Notes: generated from the letters alone by a model not told the origin. A DNA stretch of 64,000 bases from Actinomycetospora succinea (GCF_004363095.1 NZ_SNYO01000003.1:62001-126000); one strand, 5' to 3'; positions 35,249-44,842 are shown, numbered from the stretch's first letter. Made by a program: numbers and translations.

Positions 35249-37630
35249 GTGAGCACGCTGGTGGACGACACGGCGACGCTCCCGGACCCGGGGGACCGGC
35301 CGCTGGTCGTCCTCGTCGACGCCCCGTCGGGTGTCGAGCGCCGCCTGGTCGACCGCTGGCTCGCGGGGATCCGCCCCGGGATGCGGGGCAGCCGGGGCGT
35401 CGAGGTGCTCCCGGCCGAGGGCGAGCAGCTCGCCGGGCGCCTGACCCGGGGCGACAACCCGCTGCTCGTGCCGGTGCGCGTGGTCTGGTCCGCCGAGCCG
35501 GAGCCCGACCGCACGCTGCTGCGCCTCGCCGACGTCCTCACGCGCGGCTGGGCGCTCCGCGCCCGTGCCCGGGCGGCGCGCAGGGGCCCGCAGCAGCACC
35601 GCGTGGTCGTCGGACGCCCCGCGACGGTGCGCGAGCTCATGCGCCGCCACCGCCGCGAGCGCTCGGCCACCGACACCGCCGACTTCGTGCGCTTCGTCGC
35701 GCGCCAGGCCACGCTCGCGCTCGACCGCGCCGAGCGCGCGCTGACGGGCAACCGCTTCAAGGTGCCGCGCGAGGTCGCCGGCCAGATCGTCGGGTCGGCG
35801 CACTTCAGCCGCGAGATCCAGCGCCTCGCCGCGTCGACCGGGCGCCCCGAGGACGAGGTGGCCACCGAGGCCGCCGCCGACCTCGAGAGCATCGTCGCCT
35901 CGCTCGACCCGGCCGCGGTGGACCTGTTCTCCGGGGTCCTGCGCCCGATGCACGAGAAGGCGTGGACGGTGCACGCCGACACCGCCGGGCTCGAGCCGCT
36001 CCGGGAGCTCAACGCCGAGCACGCGCTCGTGTTCCTGCCGTCGCACCGCTCGTACACCGACCCGTTCGTGCTGGCCGACGTGCTGCGCAGCAACGACTTC
36101 CCGCGCAACCACGTGCTCGGCGGCGACAACCTGCGGATCATGGGTCTCGAGGCGCTGGCCCGGCGCAGCGGGATCATCTTCATCCGCCGCAGCTTCGGCG
36201 GCGACCCGGTCTACAAGGCCGTGGTGCGCGAGTACTTCTCCTGGCTGTGCGCCAAGCGCTTCAACCTCGAGTGGTACATGGAGGGCGGCCGCACCCGCAC
36301 CGGCAAGCTGCGCCCGCCGAAGTACGGGCTGCTCGCCGACGTCGCCAGCGCCGTGGAGCGCCGCCGCACCGAGGACGTCTACCTCGTCCCGGTGTCGATC
36401 ATCCACGACCAGCTCCAGGAAGTGCACCAGATGGCCGCCGAGCAGACCGGCGCCCAGAAGACCCCGGAGGGCCTGCGCTGGCTGATGGGCTACGCCCGCG
36501 CGCAGCGGCGGCCCGTCGGCGGGGTGCACGTGAGCTTCGGGCGGCCCCTGTCGCTGCGGGCCGCGCTCACCGCGGCCAACGACCCTGCCCTCGACGCCCG
36601 CGCCGAGTCCGACCCCGACGCGGCCGTCGAGGACCAGCCGGCCCGCCGGCTCGCGCTGCAGAAGACCGCGTTCGAGGTGTTCGTGCGCATCAACCGGGTC
36701 ACGCCGGTGACGCCGATCGCGCTCGCGGCGCTGGCCCTGCTCGGGGTGCGCGACCGCGCGCTGACGCTGTCGCAGGTGCGCCGGGTCGTCGAGCCCGTCC
36801 TCGACTACGTCGACGCCCGCGGCCTGCCGCACACCGGGATCGCGTCGCTGCGCACCAACGGCGGCGTCGCCGAGGCCCTGCTCTCGCTGCGCCGGGAGAA
36901 GGTGGTCAGCGCCTACACCGAGGGCTCCGAGCCGGTGTTCTCGGTGGAGAGCGGCCACCACATCGTCGCGGCGTTCTACCGCAACTCGGCGATCCACCAC
37001 TTCGTCAACCGGGCGATCCTCGAGCTCGCGATCCTCGACGTCGGCGAGGCCACCGGCCGCGACGCGCTGGCCAAGGGCTTCCAGGCCGCGCTCGACCTGC
37101 GCGACCTGCTGAAGTACGAGTTCTTCTTCCCCGACAAGGAGACCTTCCGCGCCGAGCTGATCGACGAGCTCACGCTCATCGACCCCGACTGGCGCTCCGA
37201 CGACAACGACATCGCGCGCACCCGCAAGCTGCTGCGCCAGAGCCGCTTCCTGTGCGCGCACCGCGTGCTGCGCTCGTTCGTCGACGCCCAGTGGGTGGTG
37301 GCCGAGCGCCTCGCGGAGCACGACCCCGACACCCCCGTCGACGAGGACCGGCTGCTCGAGCGCTGCGCCGCCGTCGGGCAGCAGCTGCTGCTGCAGGGCA
37401 AGCTGCACGGGCCGGAGTCGCTGTCGCGGGAGCTGTTCGCGTCGGCGCTGCGGCTGGCCTCCAACCGGGGGCTGCTGGCCCCGAACACCGCCCCCGCCGA
37501 CGGGGGCCCCGACCTCGCGACCCGGCGCCGCGCGTTCGCCGCCGAGATCCGCGGCGTGGTGGAGCGGGTCGTGGCCATCGACGAGACCGACGCGACGAAC
37601 CGACAGGAGTCCGCGGGTGTCCGACCCTGA
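35249..37630 (+). CDS. plsB: Glycerol-3-phosphate acyltransferase PlsB
   Basis: 793 residues, near the 789 of M. tuberculosis PlsB2. Acyltransferase motifs are FLPSHRSYTDPFVLADVL (HX4D, about 265), NHVLGGDNLRIMGL, GIIFIRRSFGGDPVYK and EWYMEGGRTRTGKLRPPKYG (about 345), then VYLVPVSIIHD. A long C-terminal domain follows, as in bacterial PlsB. It adds the first acyl chain to glycerol-3-phosphate at the inner membrane. GTG 35249 follows GGAGG by seven bases. The end overlaps the HAD-AGPAT gene by 14 bp, so the two acylation steps are co-expressed. Confidence 0.95.
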   Translation: MSTLVDDTATLPDPGDRPLVVLVDAPSGVERRLVDRWLAGIRPGMRGSRGVEVLPAEGEQLAGRLTRGDNPLLVPVRVVWSAEPEPDRTLLRLADVLTRGWALRARARAARRGPQQHRVVVGRPATVRELMRRHRRERSATDTADFVRFVARQATLALDRAERALTGNRFKVPREVAGQIVGSAHFSREIQRLAASTGRPEDEVATEAAADLESIVASLDPAAVDLFSGVLRPMHEKAWTVHADTAGLEPLRELNAEHALVFLPSHRSYTDPFVLADVLRSNDFPRNHVLGGDNLRIMGLEALARRSGIIFIRRSFGGDPVYKAVVREYFSWLCAKRFNLEWYMEGGRTRTGKLRPPKYGLLADVASAVERRRTEDVYLVPVSIIHDQLQEVHQMAAEQTGAQKTPEGLRWLMGYARAQRRPVGGVHVSFGRPLSLRAALTAANDPALDARAESDPDAAVEDQPARRLALQKTAFEVFVRINRVTPVTPIALAALALLGVRDRALTLSQVRRVVEPVLDYVDARGLPHTGIASLRTNGGVAEALLSLRREKVVSAYTEGSEPVFSVESGHHIVAAFYRNSAIHHFVNRAILELAILDVGEATGRDALAKGFQAALDLRDLLKYEFFFPDKETFRAELIDELTLIDPDWRSDDNDIARTRKLLRQSRFLCAHRVLRSFVDAQWVVAERLAEHDPDTPVDEDRLLERCAAVGQQLLLQGKLHGPESLSRELFASALRLASNRGLLAPNTAPADGGPDLATRRRAFAAEIRGVVERVVAIDETDATNRQESAGVRP

Positions 37631-39065
37631 AGCCACGGTGCAGGGCCTGATGGACGCGGTGGAGGCCGCGCCCGACGGCCCCGAGGTGGGCGCGTTCTTC
37701 GACTTCGACGGCACGGTGATCGCCGGCTACTCGGTCACCGCGTTCATGCGCCACCACGTCAAGCACCTCGACCTGCACCCGCGCACGACGCTCGAGACGC
37801 TGGCCAGCGGCTGGCAGGGCCTGCACGGCGAGGAGGACTTCCGCAAGTTCCTCGGCATCACGCTGCGGACGTGGGCGGGCCGCACGCCCGAGGAGCTCGA
37901 GAAGATCGGCAACCAGCTCTTCCGCGACGAGATCGGCCCGAGCGTCTACCCGGAGTCGTGGCGGCTGATCCGGGCGCACCTGGAGAAGGGCCACACGGTC
38001 GTCCTGGCGAGCTCGGCGACCCGGTTCCAGGTCGAGCCCGCGGCGAAGGCGCTCGGCGTCGAGCACACGATCTACACGGCCGTCGAGGTGGGCGAGGACG
38101 GCACGCTCACCGGCCGCCCCGACGGGCGCTCCCCGTACGGCGAGGGCAAGGCCGCCGCGGTCAAGGAGTTCGCCGCCGCGCACGGCGTCGACCTCGACGC
38201 GAGCTTCGCCTACTCCAACGGCGGCGAGGACGTGCCGTTCCTCGCGACCGTCGCCCACCCCGCCGCGGTCAACCCGTCCGCCGGGCTGCGCCGGGCCGCC
38301 GCCGAGCGGGGCTGGCCCGCGCTGGACTTCACCGGCCGGCCGTGGACGACGCCGGTGGAGATCGCGCGCACCGCGGCGACCTTCGCCGGGATGATGGGCG
38401 GCTTCGCCACCGGCCTGGGCCTGGGCCTGCTCGGCGGGTCACGGCGCGCCGGGCTCAACCTCGGCATCGGTCTCGGCGGCGACCTGTCGCTGATGGCCTC
38501 CGGGGTCTCGCTCGACGTGCACGGCGCGCGCCACATCTGGGAGGCCCAGCCGGCGGTCTTCCTGTTCAACCACCAGAGCCAGCTCGACGTCCTCGTGCTG
38601 GGCGGGCTGCTGCGCGGCAACTTCGCCCCGGTGGCGAAGAAGGAGCTCGCCAACGACCCGCTGTTCGGCGGACTCATGCGCCTGCTCGAGACGGCCTTCA
38701 TCGACCGCGCCGACAACGCCCAGGCCCGCAAGGCCCTCGAGCCGGCGGTCGAGCGCCTGCGCGCCGGGACGTCGATCGTCATCGCGCCCGAGGGCACCCG
38801 CTCGCCCACCCCGACGCCCGGGAAGTTCAAGAAGGGCGCGTTCCACCTGGCCATGCAGGCCGGCGTGCCGATCGTCCCGCTGGTCTTCCGCAACACCGGC
38901 GAGCTGATGAGCCGCAACGCGATGATCATCCATCCGGGCGTCGTGCAGGTGGCCGCGCTGCCGCCGATCGACGTCTCGGACTGGACGCGCGACGACCTGG
39001 ACGAGCGCATCGAGGGCGTGCGCCAGCAGTACATCCGGACGCTGGCGCACTGGCCCGGGGACTAG
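37617..39065 (+). CDS. plsC: Fusion of HAD-IB phosphatase and 1-acylglycerol-3-phosphate acyltransferase
   Basis: 482 residues in two domains. Residues about 20-230 are a HAD subfamily IB hydrolase (FFDFDGTVIAGYS, VLASSATRF, GKAAAVKEF, YSNGGEDVPFL). A hydrophobic linker (TFAGMMGGFATGLGLGLLGG) leads to a PlsC domain with NHQSQLDVL (HX4D, about 318), FIDRADNAQ and IAPEGTRSPT (about 391). PlsC makes phosphatidic acid; the phosphatase might dephosphorylate it or a related lipid, which is an inference. It matches Rv2483c, also beside plsB2. GTG 37617 lies inside the plsB end. Confidence 0.94.
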   Translation: MSDPEATVQGLMDAVEAAPDGPEVGAFFDFDGTVIAGYSVTAFMRHHVKHLDLHPRTTLETLASGWQGLHGEEDFRKFLGITLRTWAGRTPEELEKIGNQLFRDEIGPSVYPESWRLIRAHLEKGHTVVLASSATRFQVEPAAKALGVEHTIYTAVEVGEDGTLTGRPDGRSPYGEGKAAAVKEFAAAHGVDLDASFAYSNGGEDVPFLATVAHPAAVNPSAGLRRAAAERGWPALDFTGRPWTTPVEIARTAATFAGMMGGFATGLGLGLLGGSRRAGLNLGIGLGGDLSLMASGVSLDVHGARHIWEAQPAVFLFNHQSQLDVLVLGGLLRGNFAPVAKKELANDPLFGGLMRLLETAFIDRADNAQARKALEPAVERLRAGTSIVIAPEGTRSPTPTPGKFKKGAFHLAMQAGVPIVPLVFRNTGELMSRNAMIIHPGVVQVAALPPIDVSDWTRDDLDERIEGVRQQYIRTLAHWPGD

Positions 39066-39131
39066 ACCCCCCACCGCCGGCGACCTGCCCGTGGCGCGAC
39101 GCAGGAGCGCGACGGGCCGTCGCTTCGGAGG

Positions 39132-39863
39132 CTAATGACCCCGGAACTGCGGGGAACGCTTCTCCTCCCGCGCCCGGCGCCCCTCGACGAGGTCCTCGCT
39201 CGCCCAGCACGCGTCGAACGCCGCGGCGACCTCGTCGGGCACCGGCGCGTCCTCGAGCAGGCGGGCGACGGCGAGCTTGTTGTAGGCGAGCGTCAGCGGG
39301 GCGAGCGCGGCGATCTCGGTCGCCCAGGCGAGCGCGGTCTCCCGGTCGCCGACGCGGTCGACGAGCCCGGCGGCGCGGGCGGCGTCGTGGTCGAGGCGCT
39401 CGCAGGCGAGCAGGATCCGCCGGGCCGCGCCACCGCCGGCGACGAGGGCGAGCCGGCGCACGGTCCACGGGTCGACGGCGAGGCCGAGGGCGGCCGTGGG
39501 CAGCCCGAACACGCCCGGGGTGTCGACGACGCGCAGGTCCGCGGCCAGCGCGAGCTGCGTGCCCGCGCCGATCGCCGGGCCGTGCACCGCGGCGATCACC
39601 GGCACCGGGATCCCGGCGAGCCGGTGGAGCATGCCGTAGAGGGCGGCGAGGAAGTCCGGGTCGCCGACGGTGTCGAGGTCGGCGCCGGAGCAGAAGGCGG
39701 TGCCCTCGCCGGTCAGCACGAGTGCCCGCGCCCCGTCGGCGACGGCCGCGTCGACCGCGGCGTGCAGGTCGCGGCAGTGCGCGGTGTCGAGGGCGTTGCG
39801 GCGCTCGGTGCGGGCGAGGCGGATCTCGTGCACGGCGGCGTCGTGGCGGAAGGTCCCGATCAC
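39132..39863 (-). CDS. Enoyl-CoA hydratase/isomerase-family protein lacking both catalytic Glu
   Basis: 243-residue crotonase fold: ARTERRNALDTAHCRDLHAAV, GEGTAFCSGADLDTV (oxyanion hole), VHGPAIGAGTQLALAADLRV and GVFGLPTAALGLAVDPW. In enoyl-CoA hydratases two Glu act in water addition; the equivalent positions here read Gln (GAGTQLALAAD, usually GGGxELAxxxD) and Thr (LPTAALGL, usually xPExxLG). Hydratase activity is therefore doubtful; CoA-thioester binding is likely kept. GTG 39863 (VIGTFRHD) is chosen by family alignment. The gene converges on plsC. Confidence 0.87.
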   Translation of the reverse strand: MIGTFRHDAAVHEIRLARTERRNALDTAHCRDLHAAVDAAVADGARALVLTGEGTAFCSGADLDTVGDPDFLAALYGMLHRLAGIPVPVIAAVHGPAIGAGTQLALAADLRVVDTPGVFGLPTAALGLAVDPWTVRRLALVAGGGAARRILLACERLDHDAARAAGLVDRVGDRETALAWATEIAALAPLTLAYNKLAVARLLEDAPVPDEVAAAFDACWASEDLVEGRRAREEKRSPQFRGH

Positions 39864-39870
39864 GGGGCCA

Positions 39871-40674
39871 TCATCCCCGCCGCGCGACCACACCCCACAG
39901 CCCGCTGCCTGTGACCTCCGCCCCCGGGGCCGGTCCCTGCGGCCGCCAGTCGGGCGCGGACACCCAGCCGGGCCCGACCACCGCCCAGCCGTCGAGCCAG
40001 GGCGTCATCTCGACGGGCCCCCGCAGCCGCGGCGCGTAGCTCCAGCCGCCGTGGTTCATCGTCGCCCAGGCGTGGATGTCGGGCCGCCCGACGGAGGTGA
40101 GGTGCGAGATGGCGAACCCGCTGCCCGGGGCGAGCGCGTCGGTGTAGGCGCGCACGGCCCGCGCGGCGAGCGCGTCGTCGTGGAGGTAGTGCAGGACGCC
40201 GACGGCGAGCAGGCCGACGGGACGCGAGAGGTCCAGGACGTCGCGGACCTCGGGCGCGGCGAGCACCGCCGCGGCGTCCCCCGCGTCGGCGTGCAGGACC
40301 GACACGCCCTCGTGCCCGGCGACCAGGCGCCGGGCGTGCTCGACGGTCCGCGGGTCCCAGTCGACGTAGGCGACCCGGGCGTCGGGGTGCACGCGGCGGG
40401 ACCGGGTGTGCACGTGGTCGACGGTCGGCAGGCCGGACCCCAGCTCGAGGAACTGGTCGATGCCCTCGGCGCACCAGTGGTCGACGACGGCCCGCGAGAA
40501 CGACCGGTGGTCGCGACACAGCGCGCTCATCCCCGGCATCATCGCGTCGACCTCGACGGAGAACTCCCTGTCGACCTCGAGGTTCTCGGTGCCGCCGAGG
40601 TTGTAGTCGAACACGCGCGCCATGTTCGGCGGCGTCTCCTCGTCGTCCCCGTCAGCAGGATCCAGCTCGTCCAC
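39871..40674 (-). CDS. DUF574 SAM-dependent methyltransferase
   Basis: 267 residues. Features are NMARVFDYNLGGTENLEVDREF, DQFLELGSGLPTVDHVHTRSRRVHPDARVAYVDWDPRTVEHARRLV (glycine-rich SAM loop and acidic strand ends) and VGLLAVGVLHYLHDD, the pattern of the actinomycete S-adenosyl methyltransferase family PF04672. The substrate is unknown. GTG 40674 has GGGGGGAGGG upstream. It lies 7 bp upstream of the crotonase gene and is probably co-transcribed with it. The S9 peptidase is divergent. Confidence 0.9.
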   Translation of the reverse strand: MDELDPADGDDEETPPNMARVFDYNLGGTENLEVDREFSVEVDAMMPGMSALCRDHRSFSRAVVDHWCAEGIDQFLELGSGLPTVDHVHTRSRRVHPDARVAYVDWDPRTVEHARRLVAGHEGVSVLHADAGDAAAVLAAPEVRDVLDLSRPVGLLAVGVLHYLHDDALAARAVRAYTDALAPGSGFAISHLTSVGRPDIHAWATMNHGGWSYAPRLRGPVEMTPWLDGWAVVGPGWVSAPDWRPQGPAPGAEVTGSGLWGVVARRG

Positions 40675-40754
40675 GGTCCCTCCCCCCGTGACCATCCTCG
40701 CCCACGCCCCCTCCGGGCCGTCGTCCCGGCACCCCGCGAGGCAGGATCCGGGAC

Positions 40755-42623
40755 ATGACCCCGACCTCCCCGCGCCGCTCGGACCCGGCTCCGGAGATCC
40801 CCGACGCCCTCTTCGCCGACCCCGCGGCCGAGGCGAGGTGGCGGGGACGCTTCACCGCGGCGCGTGTCTCGGTGCCCGACTGGGCCCGCGACGCCCCGGA
40901 CCGCAGCGTCTACTCGTCGAACGCCACGGGCACCTGGGAGATCTACGCCTGGGACCGCGCGAGCGACACGCACCGGCGCGTGACCGACCGCCCGCAGGGC
41001 ACCCGCGGCGGCGCGGCGAGCACCGACGGCACGGCGATCTGGTGGTTCGACGACACCGACGGCGACGAGTTCGGGGTCTGGGTCGCCGAGCCGTTCGACG
41101 GTGGCGCGGCGTCGCCCGCGGTCGCCGGCGCGTCGCCGGGCTATCCCGCCGGGCTCGAGCTCGGCCGCCGCACGGTCGCCGTCGGCTGGTCGACCGACGA
41201 CGGCTCGACGCTGGCGGTGAGCGAGGACGGTGCCGAGGCGCGGGTCGTCTACACCCACACCGAGGACGCCGGGATCGGGGCGCTCTCGCGTGACGAGACG
41301 CTGCTGGCGATCTCGCACGCCGAGCACGGCGACTCCCGCCACCCGGCGATCCGGGTGCTGCGCCTCGCCGACGGCGCGACCGTGGGCGAGCGTCACGACG
41401 GCGTGGGGCCTGATGGGAACGGACGCGGGCTGGACCCCATCGAGTTCGCGCCCGTCGAGGGCGACCAGCGCCTGCTCGTCGGGCACGAGCGCCGGGGCCG
41501 CGACGAGCTGCTGATCTGGGACCTCGCCACGGACACCGAGTCCGAGGTGGCGATCGACCTGCCCGGCGACCTCTCCGCCGGCTTCTACCCGGACGCGTCC
41601 GCCCTGCTCGTCGCCCACACCCGCGCGGGCCGCACGACGCTGCACCGCTACGACCTCGCGACCGGCGAGCTCAGCGACCTGCCCACCGCGCCCGGCTCGG
41701 TCGGGGGCGCGGACGTCCGCCCGGACGGGACCGTGGAGTACGGCTGGTCGTCGGCGGCGTACCCGTCGTCGGTGCGCGCGCTGCGCCCCGACGGCACCGA
41801 CACCGAGCTGCTCGCCCCGCCCGGCGACCGGCCCGCGCCGTCGGTGGCGCTCGAGGACGCCTGGGTCGACGGCCCCGCGGGCGCGGTGCACGCGCTGTGG
41901 ACCCGCCCCGAGGGCACCACCGGCCCGGTGCCGACCGTCTTCATGATCCACGGGGGACCCCAGGCGGCCGACGAGGACCGCTGGTCGCCGGTGCGCGCGG
42001 TGTGGGTGGACGCCGGCTTCGCGGTCGTGCACGTCAACTACCGCGGCTCCTCGGGCTACGGCTCGGCGTGGCGCGACGCCATCGAGGGACGCCCGGGCAC
42101 CACGGAGCTCGAGGACATCGCCGCCGTGCACGAGTGGGCCGTGTCCACGGGGCTCGCGGACCCGGCCGCCTGTGTGCTCGAGGGCTGGTCGTGGGGCGGG
42201 TACCTGACGCTCCTGGGCCTGGGCCGCCAGCCCGAGCGCTGGGCGGTCGGCTGCGCGGGCGTGCCCGTGGCCGACTACCTCGCCGCCTACGCCGACGAGA
42301 TGGAGCCGCTGCGCGCCTTCGACCGCTCGCTGTTCGGCGGCTCGCCCGAGGAGGTCCCGGCCCGCTACTCGGAGGCCTCGCCGCTGACGTGGGTGGACGC
42401 GGTCCGCGCGCCGGTGCTGGTGCTGGCCGGCGAGAACGACCCGCGCTGCCCCATCCGCCAGATCGACAACTACCTCGACGCCCTCGCCGAGCGCGGGGTG
42501 CCCTACGCGATGGTGCGCTACGACGCCGGCCACGGGTCGCTCGTCGTCGCCGAGACGCTCAAGCACACGGTCGCCGAGATCGCCTTCACCCGCGAGGCCC
42601 TGGGCCTTCCGGTCCCCGCCTGA
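40755..42623 (+). CDS. S9-family prolyl-oligopeptidase-like serine peptidase
   Basis: 622 residues. The N-terminal about 380 residues look like a beta-propeller (repeated strands such as IYAWDRASDTHRRVTDRP and LLIWDLATDTESEVAIDLP). The C-terminal alpha/beta hydrolase has HGGPQAADEDRW (oxyanion), nucleophile GWSWGGYL, acid AGENDPRCP and base YDAGHGSL. No signal peptide is seen, so it is cytoplasmic. It cleaves short peptides by family. ATG 40755 lies seven bases after CAGGAT, a possible weak -10 for a leaderless start. A paralogue lies at 53251. Confidence 0.93.
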   Translation: MTPTSPRRSDPAPEIPDALFADPAAEARWRGRFTAARVSVPDWARDAPDRSVYSSNATGTWEIYAWDRASDTHRRVTDRPQGTRGGAASTDGTAIWWFDDTDGDEFGVWVAEPFDGGAASPAVAGASPGYPAGLELGRRTVAVGWSTDDGSTLAVSEDGAEARVVYTHTEDAGIGALSRDETLLAISHAEHGDSRHPAIRVLRLADGATVGERHDGVGPDGNGRGLDPIEFAPVEGDQRLLVGHERRGRDELLIWDLATDTESEVAIDLPGDLSAGFYPDASALLVAHTRAGRTTLHRYDLATGELSDLPTAPGSVGGADVRPDGTVEYGWSSAAYPSSVRALRPDGTDTELLAPPGDRPAPSVALEDAWVDGPAGAVHALWTRPEGTTGPVPTVFMIHGGPQAADEDRWSPVRAVWVDAGFAVVHVNYRGSSGYGSAWRDAIEGRPGTTELEDIAAVHEWAVSTGLADPAACVLEGWSWGGYLTLLGLGRQPERWAVGCAGVPVADYLAAYADEMEPLRAFDRSLFGGSPEEVPARYSEASPLTWVDAVRAPVLVLAGENDPRCPIRQIDNYLDALAERGVPYAMVRYDAGHGSLVVAETLKHTVAEIAFTREALGLPVPA

Positions 42624-42636
42624 GCCCCTCCGGGAA

Positions 42637-42690
42637 CGAACGAACGGCGCTCTCGCTGCTTCGGAAGCAGCGAAAGCGCCGTTCGTTTCT
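42637..42690. terminator. Bidirectional terminator between the S9 peptidase and dps
   Basis: Arms at 42641-42662 (CGAACGGCGCT...TCGCTGCTTC) and 42664-42685 pair over about 22 positions with one mismatch and a one-base turn. A-rich and T-rich flanks on the two sides fit termination of both converging genes. Confidence 0.85.
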
Positions 42691-42732
42691 GCAGGTCGGC
42701 GGCATCCGGCCGCCGGCGTCAGCCCATCCGGA

Positions 42733-43212
42733 TCAGGCGGTCTTGGCCTGCCACATCCAGTGGGCCTCCTCGAGCTTCGCCGTGTGGGCGATGAGCAGGT
42801 CCTGGGTGACCGGGTCCGGCTCGTCGGTGACCGCGATGCGCTCGCGCATGCGCGCGATGAGCGTCGCGAGGGTCTCGACGACGGCCTGGTTGACGTCCTC
42901 GACCGTGCGCCACCCCTCGTCGGTGGTGGGCAGGCCGCTGCTCTTCGCGACGGTCTCGGCGCGCCCGTCGGGCGAGACGCCCAGGGCGGCGGCGCGCTCG
43001 GCGACCTCGTCGGAGTAGGTGCGCGCGAGGTCGGTCAGCTCGTCGAGGTGCAGGTGCGCGTCGCGGAAGGTGGTGCCGACGACGTTCCAGTGCCACTGCT
43101 TCGCCGTCAGGGACAGGTCGACGTAGTCCGCGAGCGAGTCCTGCAGGACGGTGCCGACGGTCTGCTTGGCGTCGTCGGAGAGCGGGCTCGTGATGGGCGT
43201 GGTGGTGGCCAT
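42733..43212 (-). CDS. dps: Dps-family ferritin-like DNA-protection protein
   Basis: 159 residues. The inter-subunit ferroxidase site is seen in LTAKQWHWNVVGTTFRDAHLHLDELTDLARTYSDEVAERAAALG (His, His, Asp and Glu ligands). Dps dodecamers oxidise Fe(II) with H2O2 and store iron. ATG 43212 has AAGGAG nine bases upstream; the N-terminus is short and polar without a clear Lys-rich DNA-binding tail. A perfect 7-3-7 dyad lies 27-43 bp upstream. katA is next on the same strand, separated by a terminator. Confidence 0.94.
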   Translation of the reverse strand: MATTTPITSPLSDDAKQTVGTVLQDSLADYVDLSLTAKQWHWNVVGTTFRDAHLHLDELTDLARTYSDEVAERAAALGVSPDGRAETVAKSSGLPTTDEGWRTVEDVNQAVVETLATLIARMRERIAVTDEPDPVTQDLLIAHTAKLEEAHWMWQAKTA

Positions 43213-43238
43213 GCCGTTCAGCTCCTTCGCTGCCGTTT

Positions 43239-43255
43239 TCTGGAATGGTTCCAGA
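43239..43255. promoter_or_regulatory. Perfect palindromic operator upstream of dps
   Basis: TCTGGAA-TGG-TTCCAGA, 17 bp. A copy matching at 13 of 17 positions lies in the fur promoter (45450-45466) in the same orientation relative to the gene. It is a likely binding site for the Fur-family regulator encoded nearby. Confidence 0.7.
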
Positions 43256-43280
43256 TACAGGATGCCCCTGGAGCGGGGTG

Positions 43281-43326
43281 GAAAACCGCCACGCGGCCCG
43301 TCTCGACGTGTGAGACGGGCCGCGTG
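43281..43326 (-). terminator. Intrinsic terminator of the fur-katA operon
   Basis: 15-bp perfect stem (CACGCGGCCCGTCTC at 43290-43304 with GAGACGGGCCGCGTG at 43312-43326), a seven-base loop, and on the minus strand a TTTT run at 43282-43285. It separates katA from dps transcription. Confidence 0.85.
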
Positions 43327-43357
43327 AGGTGAGGCTGGGCTACGGGACCAGCAGGTC

Positions 43358-44842
43358 CTAGCTCTGGCTGAGCACCTTGTCCTGCTTGCCGGTGAGCTCG
43401 CGGACGCGGTCCTCGACGCGCTGGCCCATGCCCTCGTCGATCGACTTCCAGTAGTCGAACGCGCGGGCCAGGACGTCGTCACCGACGCCGTCGGCGAGGT
43501 GACCGGAGACGTTCTCGACGAAGCGGTCGCGCTGGGCGTCGTCCCAGACCTCGAGCATCATCGTGCGGGCCTGACCCTCGTCGGAGTCCTCCGGGTGCGC
43601 GACGTAGGCGACGCGCTGGATCTCCCCGTCGGAGTACCACGACGGCGGCTGGATCGTCTCCGTCGTCTGCGGGCCGCCCTTGGTGTTGGGCGCGTAGACC
43701 GGGTCCGGCGCGTTCACGACGCGCATGGCGCCGGCGACCGTGTACGGGTGCGCGTCGGTGCCCCGCGGCGAGTTCACCGGGATCTGCTTGTAGTTGACGC
43801 CGAGACGGGCGCGGTGGGCGTCGGCGTAGGAGAACCCGCGCGCCAGCAGCATCTTGTCCGGCGAGAGGCCGAGCCCCGGGGGCTGGTTGTTCGGCTCGAA
43901 CGCGGCCTGCTCGATCTCGGTGTGGAAGTCGACCGGGTTGCGGTTCAGCGTCAGCTTCCCGACCTCCTGCAGGGGGTAGTCGCTGTGCGGCCACACCTTG
44001 GTCAGGTCGAACGGGTTGAACCGGTAGGTCTTGGCGTCCTCGAAGGGCATGATCTGCACCTTCAGGGTCCAGGTCGGGAAGTCCCCGCGCTCGATGGCCT
44101 CGTAGAGGTCGCGGCGGTGGTAGTCGGCGTCCGCCCCGGCGAGGCGGTCGGCCTCGTCCTGGGTCAGGCACTCGATGCCCTGGTCCGAGATGAAGTGGTA
44201 CTTGACCCAGAACTCCTCGCCGGCGGCGTTGATCCACATATAGGTGTGGCTGCCGTAGCCGTTCATGTGGCGCCAGTCCTGGGGCACACCGCGGTCACCC
44301 ATGAGCCAGGTGACCTGGTGCTTCGACTCCGGGGAGAGCGTCCAGAAGTCCCACTGCATGTCGTGGTCGCGCAGCCCGTTGCGGGCCAGCCGCTTCTGCG
44401 AGCGGATGAAGTTCTGGAACTTCATGGGGTCACGGATGAAGAAGACCGGCGTGTTGTTGCCGACCATGTCCCAGTTGCCCTCGCGCGTGTAGAGCTTCAG
44501 CGAGAAGCCGCGCGGGTCGCGCCAGGTGTCGGGGCTGCCCCGCTCACCGGCGACCGTCGAGAAGCGGATGAGTCCCTCGGTCGTCTCGCCGGGCTGGAAC
44601 ACGGCGGCCTTCGTGTACGCGGTGACGTCCTGCGTGACCTCGAACGTCGTGAACGCGCCGGCACCCTTCGCGTGCGGCTGGCGCTCGGGGATCCGCTCCC
44701 GGTTGAAGTTCGCCATCTGCTCGATCAGGTAGTGGTCCTGGAGCACCAGGGGCCCGTTGGTCCCGACCGTGGCGGAGAACTCGTGGCTCGGCGCCGGGAT
44801 GCCGGCGTCGTCGGTGGCGTAGGAGCGATTCGTAGTGGTCAC
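43358..44842 (-). CDS. katA: Monofunctional haem catalase
   Basis: 494 residues, clade 3 (small subunit) size. The distal His is in [15 protein letters not shown], Asn in [14 protein letters not shown], and the proximal Tyr in [25 protein letters not shown], with Arg four residues before Tyr as in the family. It decomposes H2O2 in the cytoplasm. GTG 44842 lies 9 bp after the fur stop, so fur and katA form an operon resembling furA-katG and catR-catA pairs. A perfect terminator follows. Expression probably rises when the Fur-type repressor is oxidised (inference). Confidence 0.96.
   Translation of the reverse strand: MTTTNRSYATDDAGIPAPSHEFSATVGTNGPLVLQDHYLIEQMANFNRERIPERQPHAKGAGAFTTFEVTQDVTAYTKAAVFQPGETTEGLIRFSTVAGERGSPDTWRDPRGFSLKLYTREGNWDMVGNNTPVFFIRDPMKFQNFIRSQKRLARNGLRDHDMQWDFWTLSPESKHQVTWLMGDRGVPQDWRHMNGYGSHTYMWINAAGEEFWVKYHFISDQGIECLTQDEADRLAGADADYHRRDLYEAIERGDFPTWTLKVQIMPFEDAKTYRFNPFDLTKVWPHSDYPLQEVGKLTLNRNPVDFHTEIEQAAFEPNNQPPGLGLSPDKMLLARGFSYADAHRARLGVNYKQIPVNSPRGTDAHPYTVAGAMRVVNAPDPVYAPNTKGGPQTTETIQPPSWYSDGEIQRVAYVAHPEDSDEGQARTMMLEVWDDAQRDRFVENVSGHLADGVGDDVLARAFDYWKSIDEGMGQRVEDRVRELTGKQDKVLSQS

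Noticed and set aside
40539-42566. Long minus-strand open frame opposite the S9 peptidase
   Set aside because: No domains; it is the complement of a gene with a full Ser-Asp-His triad.
42637-42690. Small RNA gene at the large hairpin downstream of the S9 peptidase
   Set aside because: Its position between converging stops, near-perfect stem and A/T flanks are those of a bidirectional terminator.
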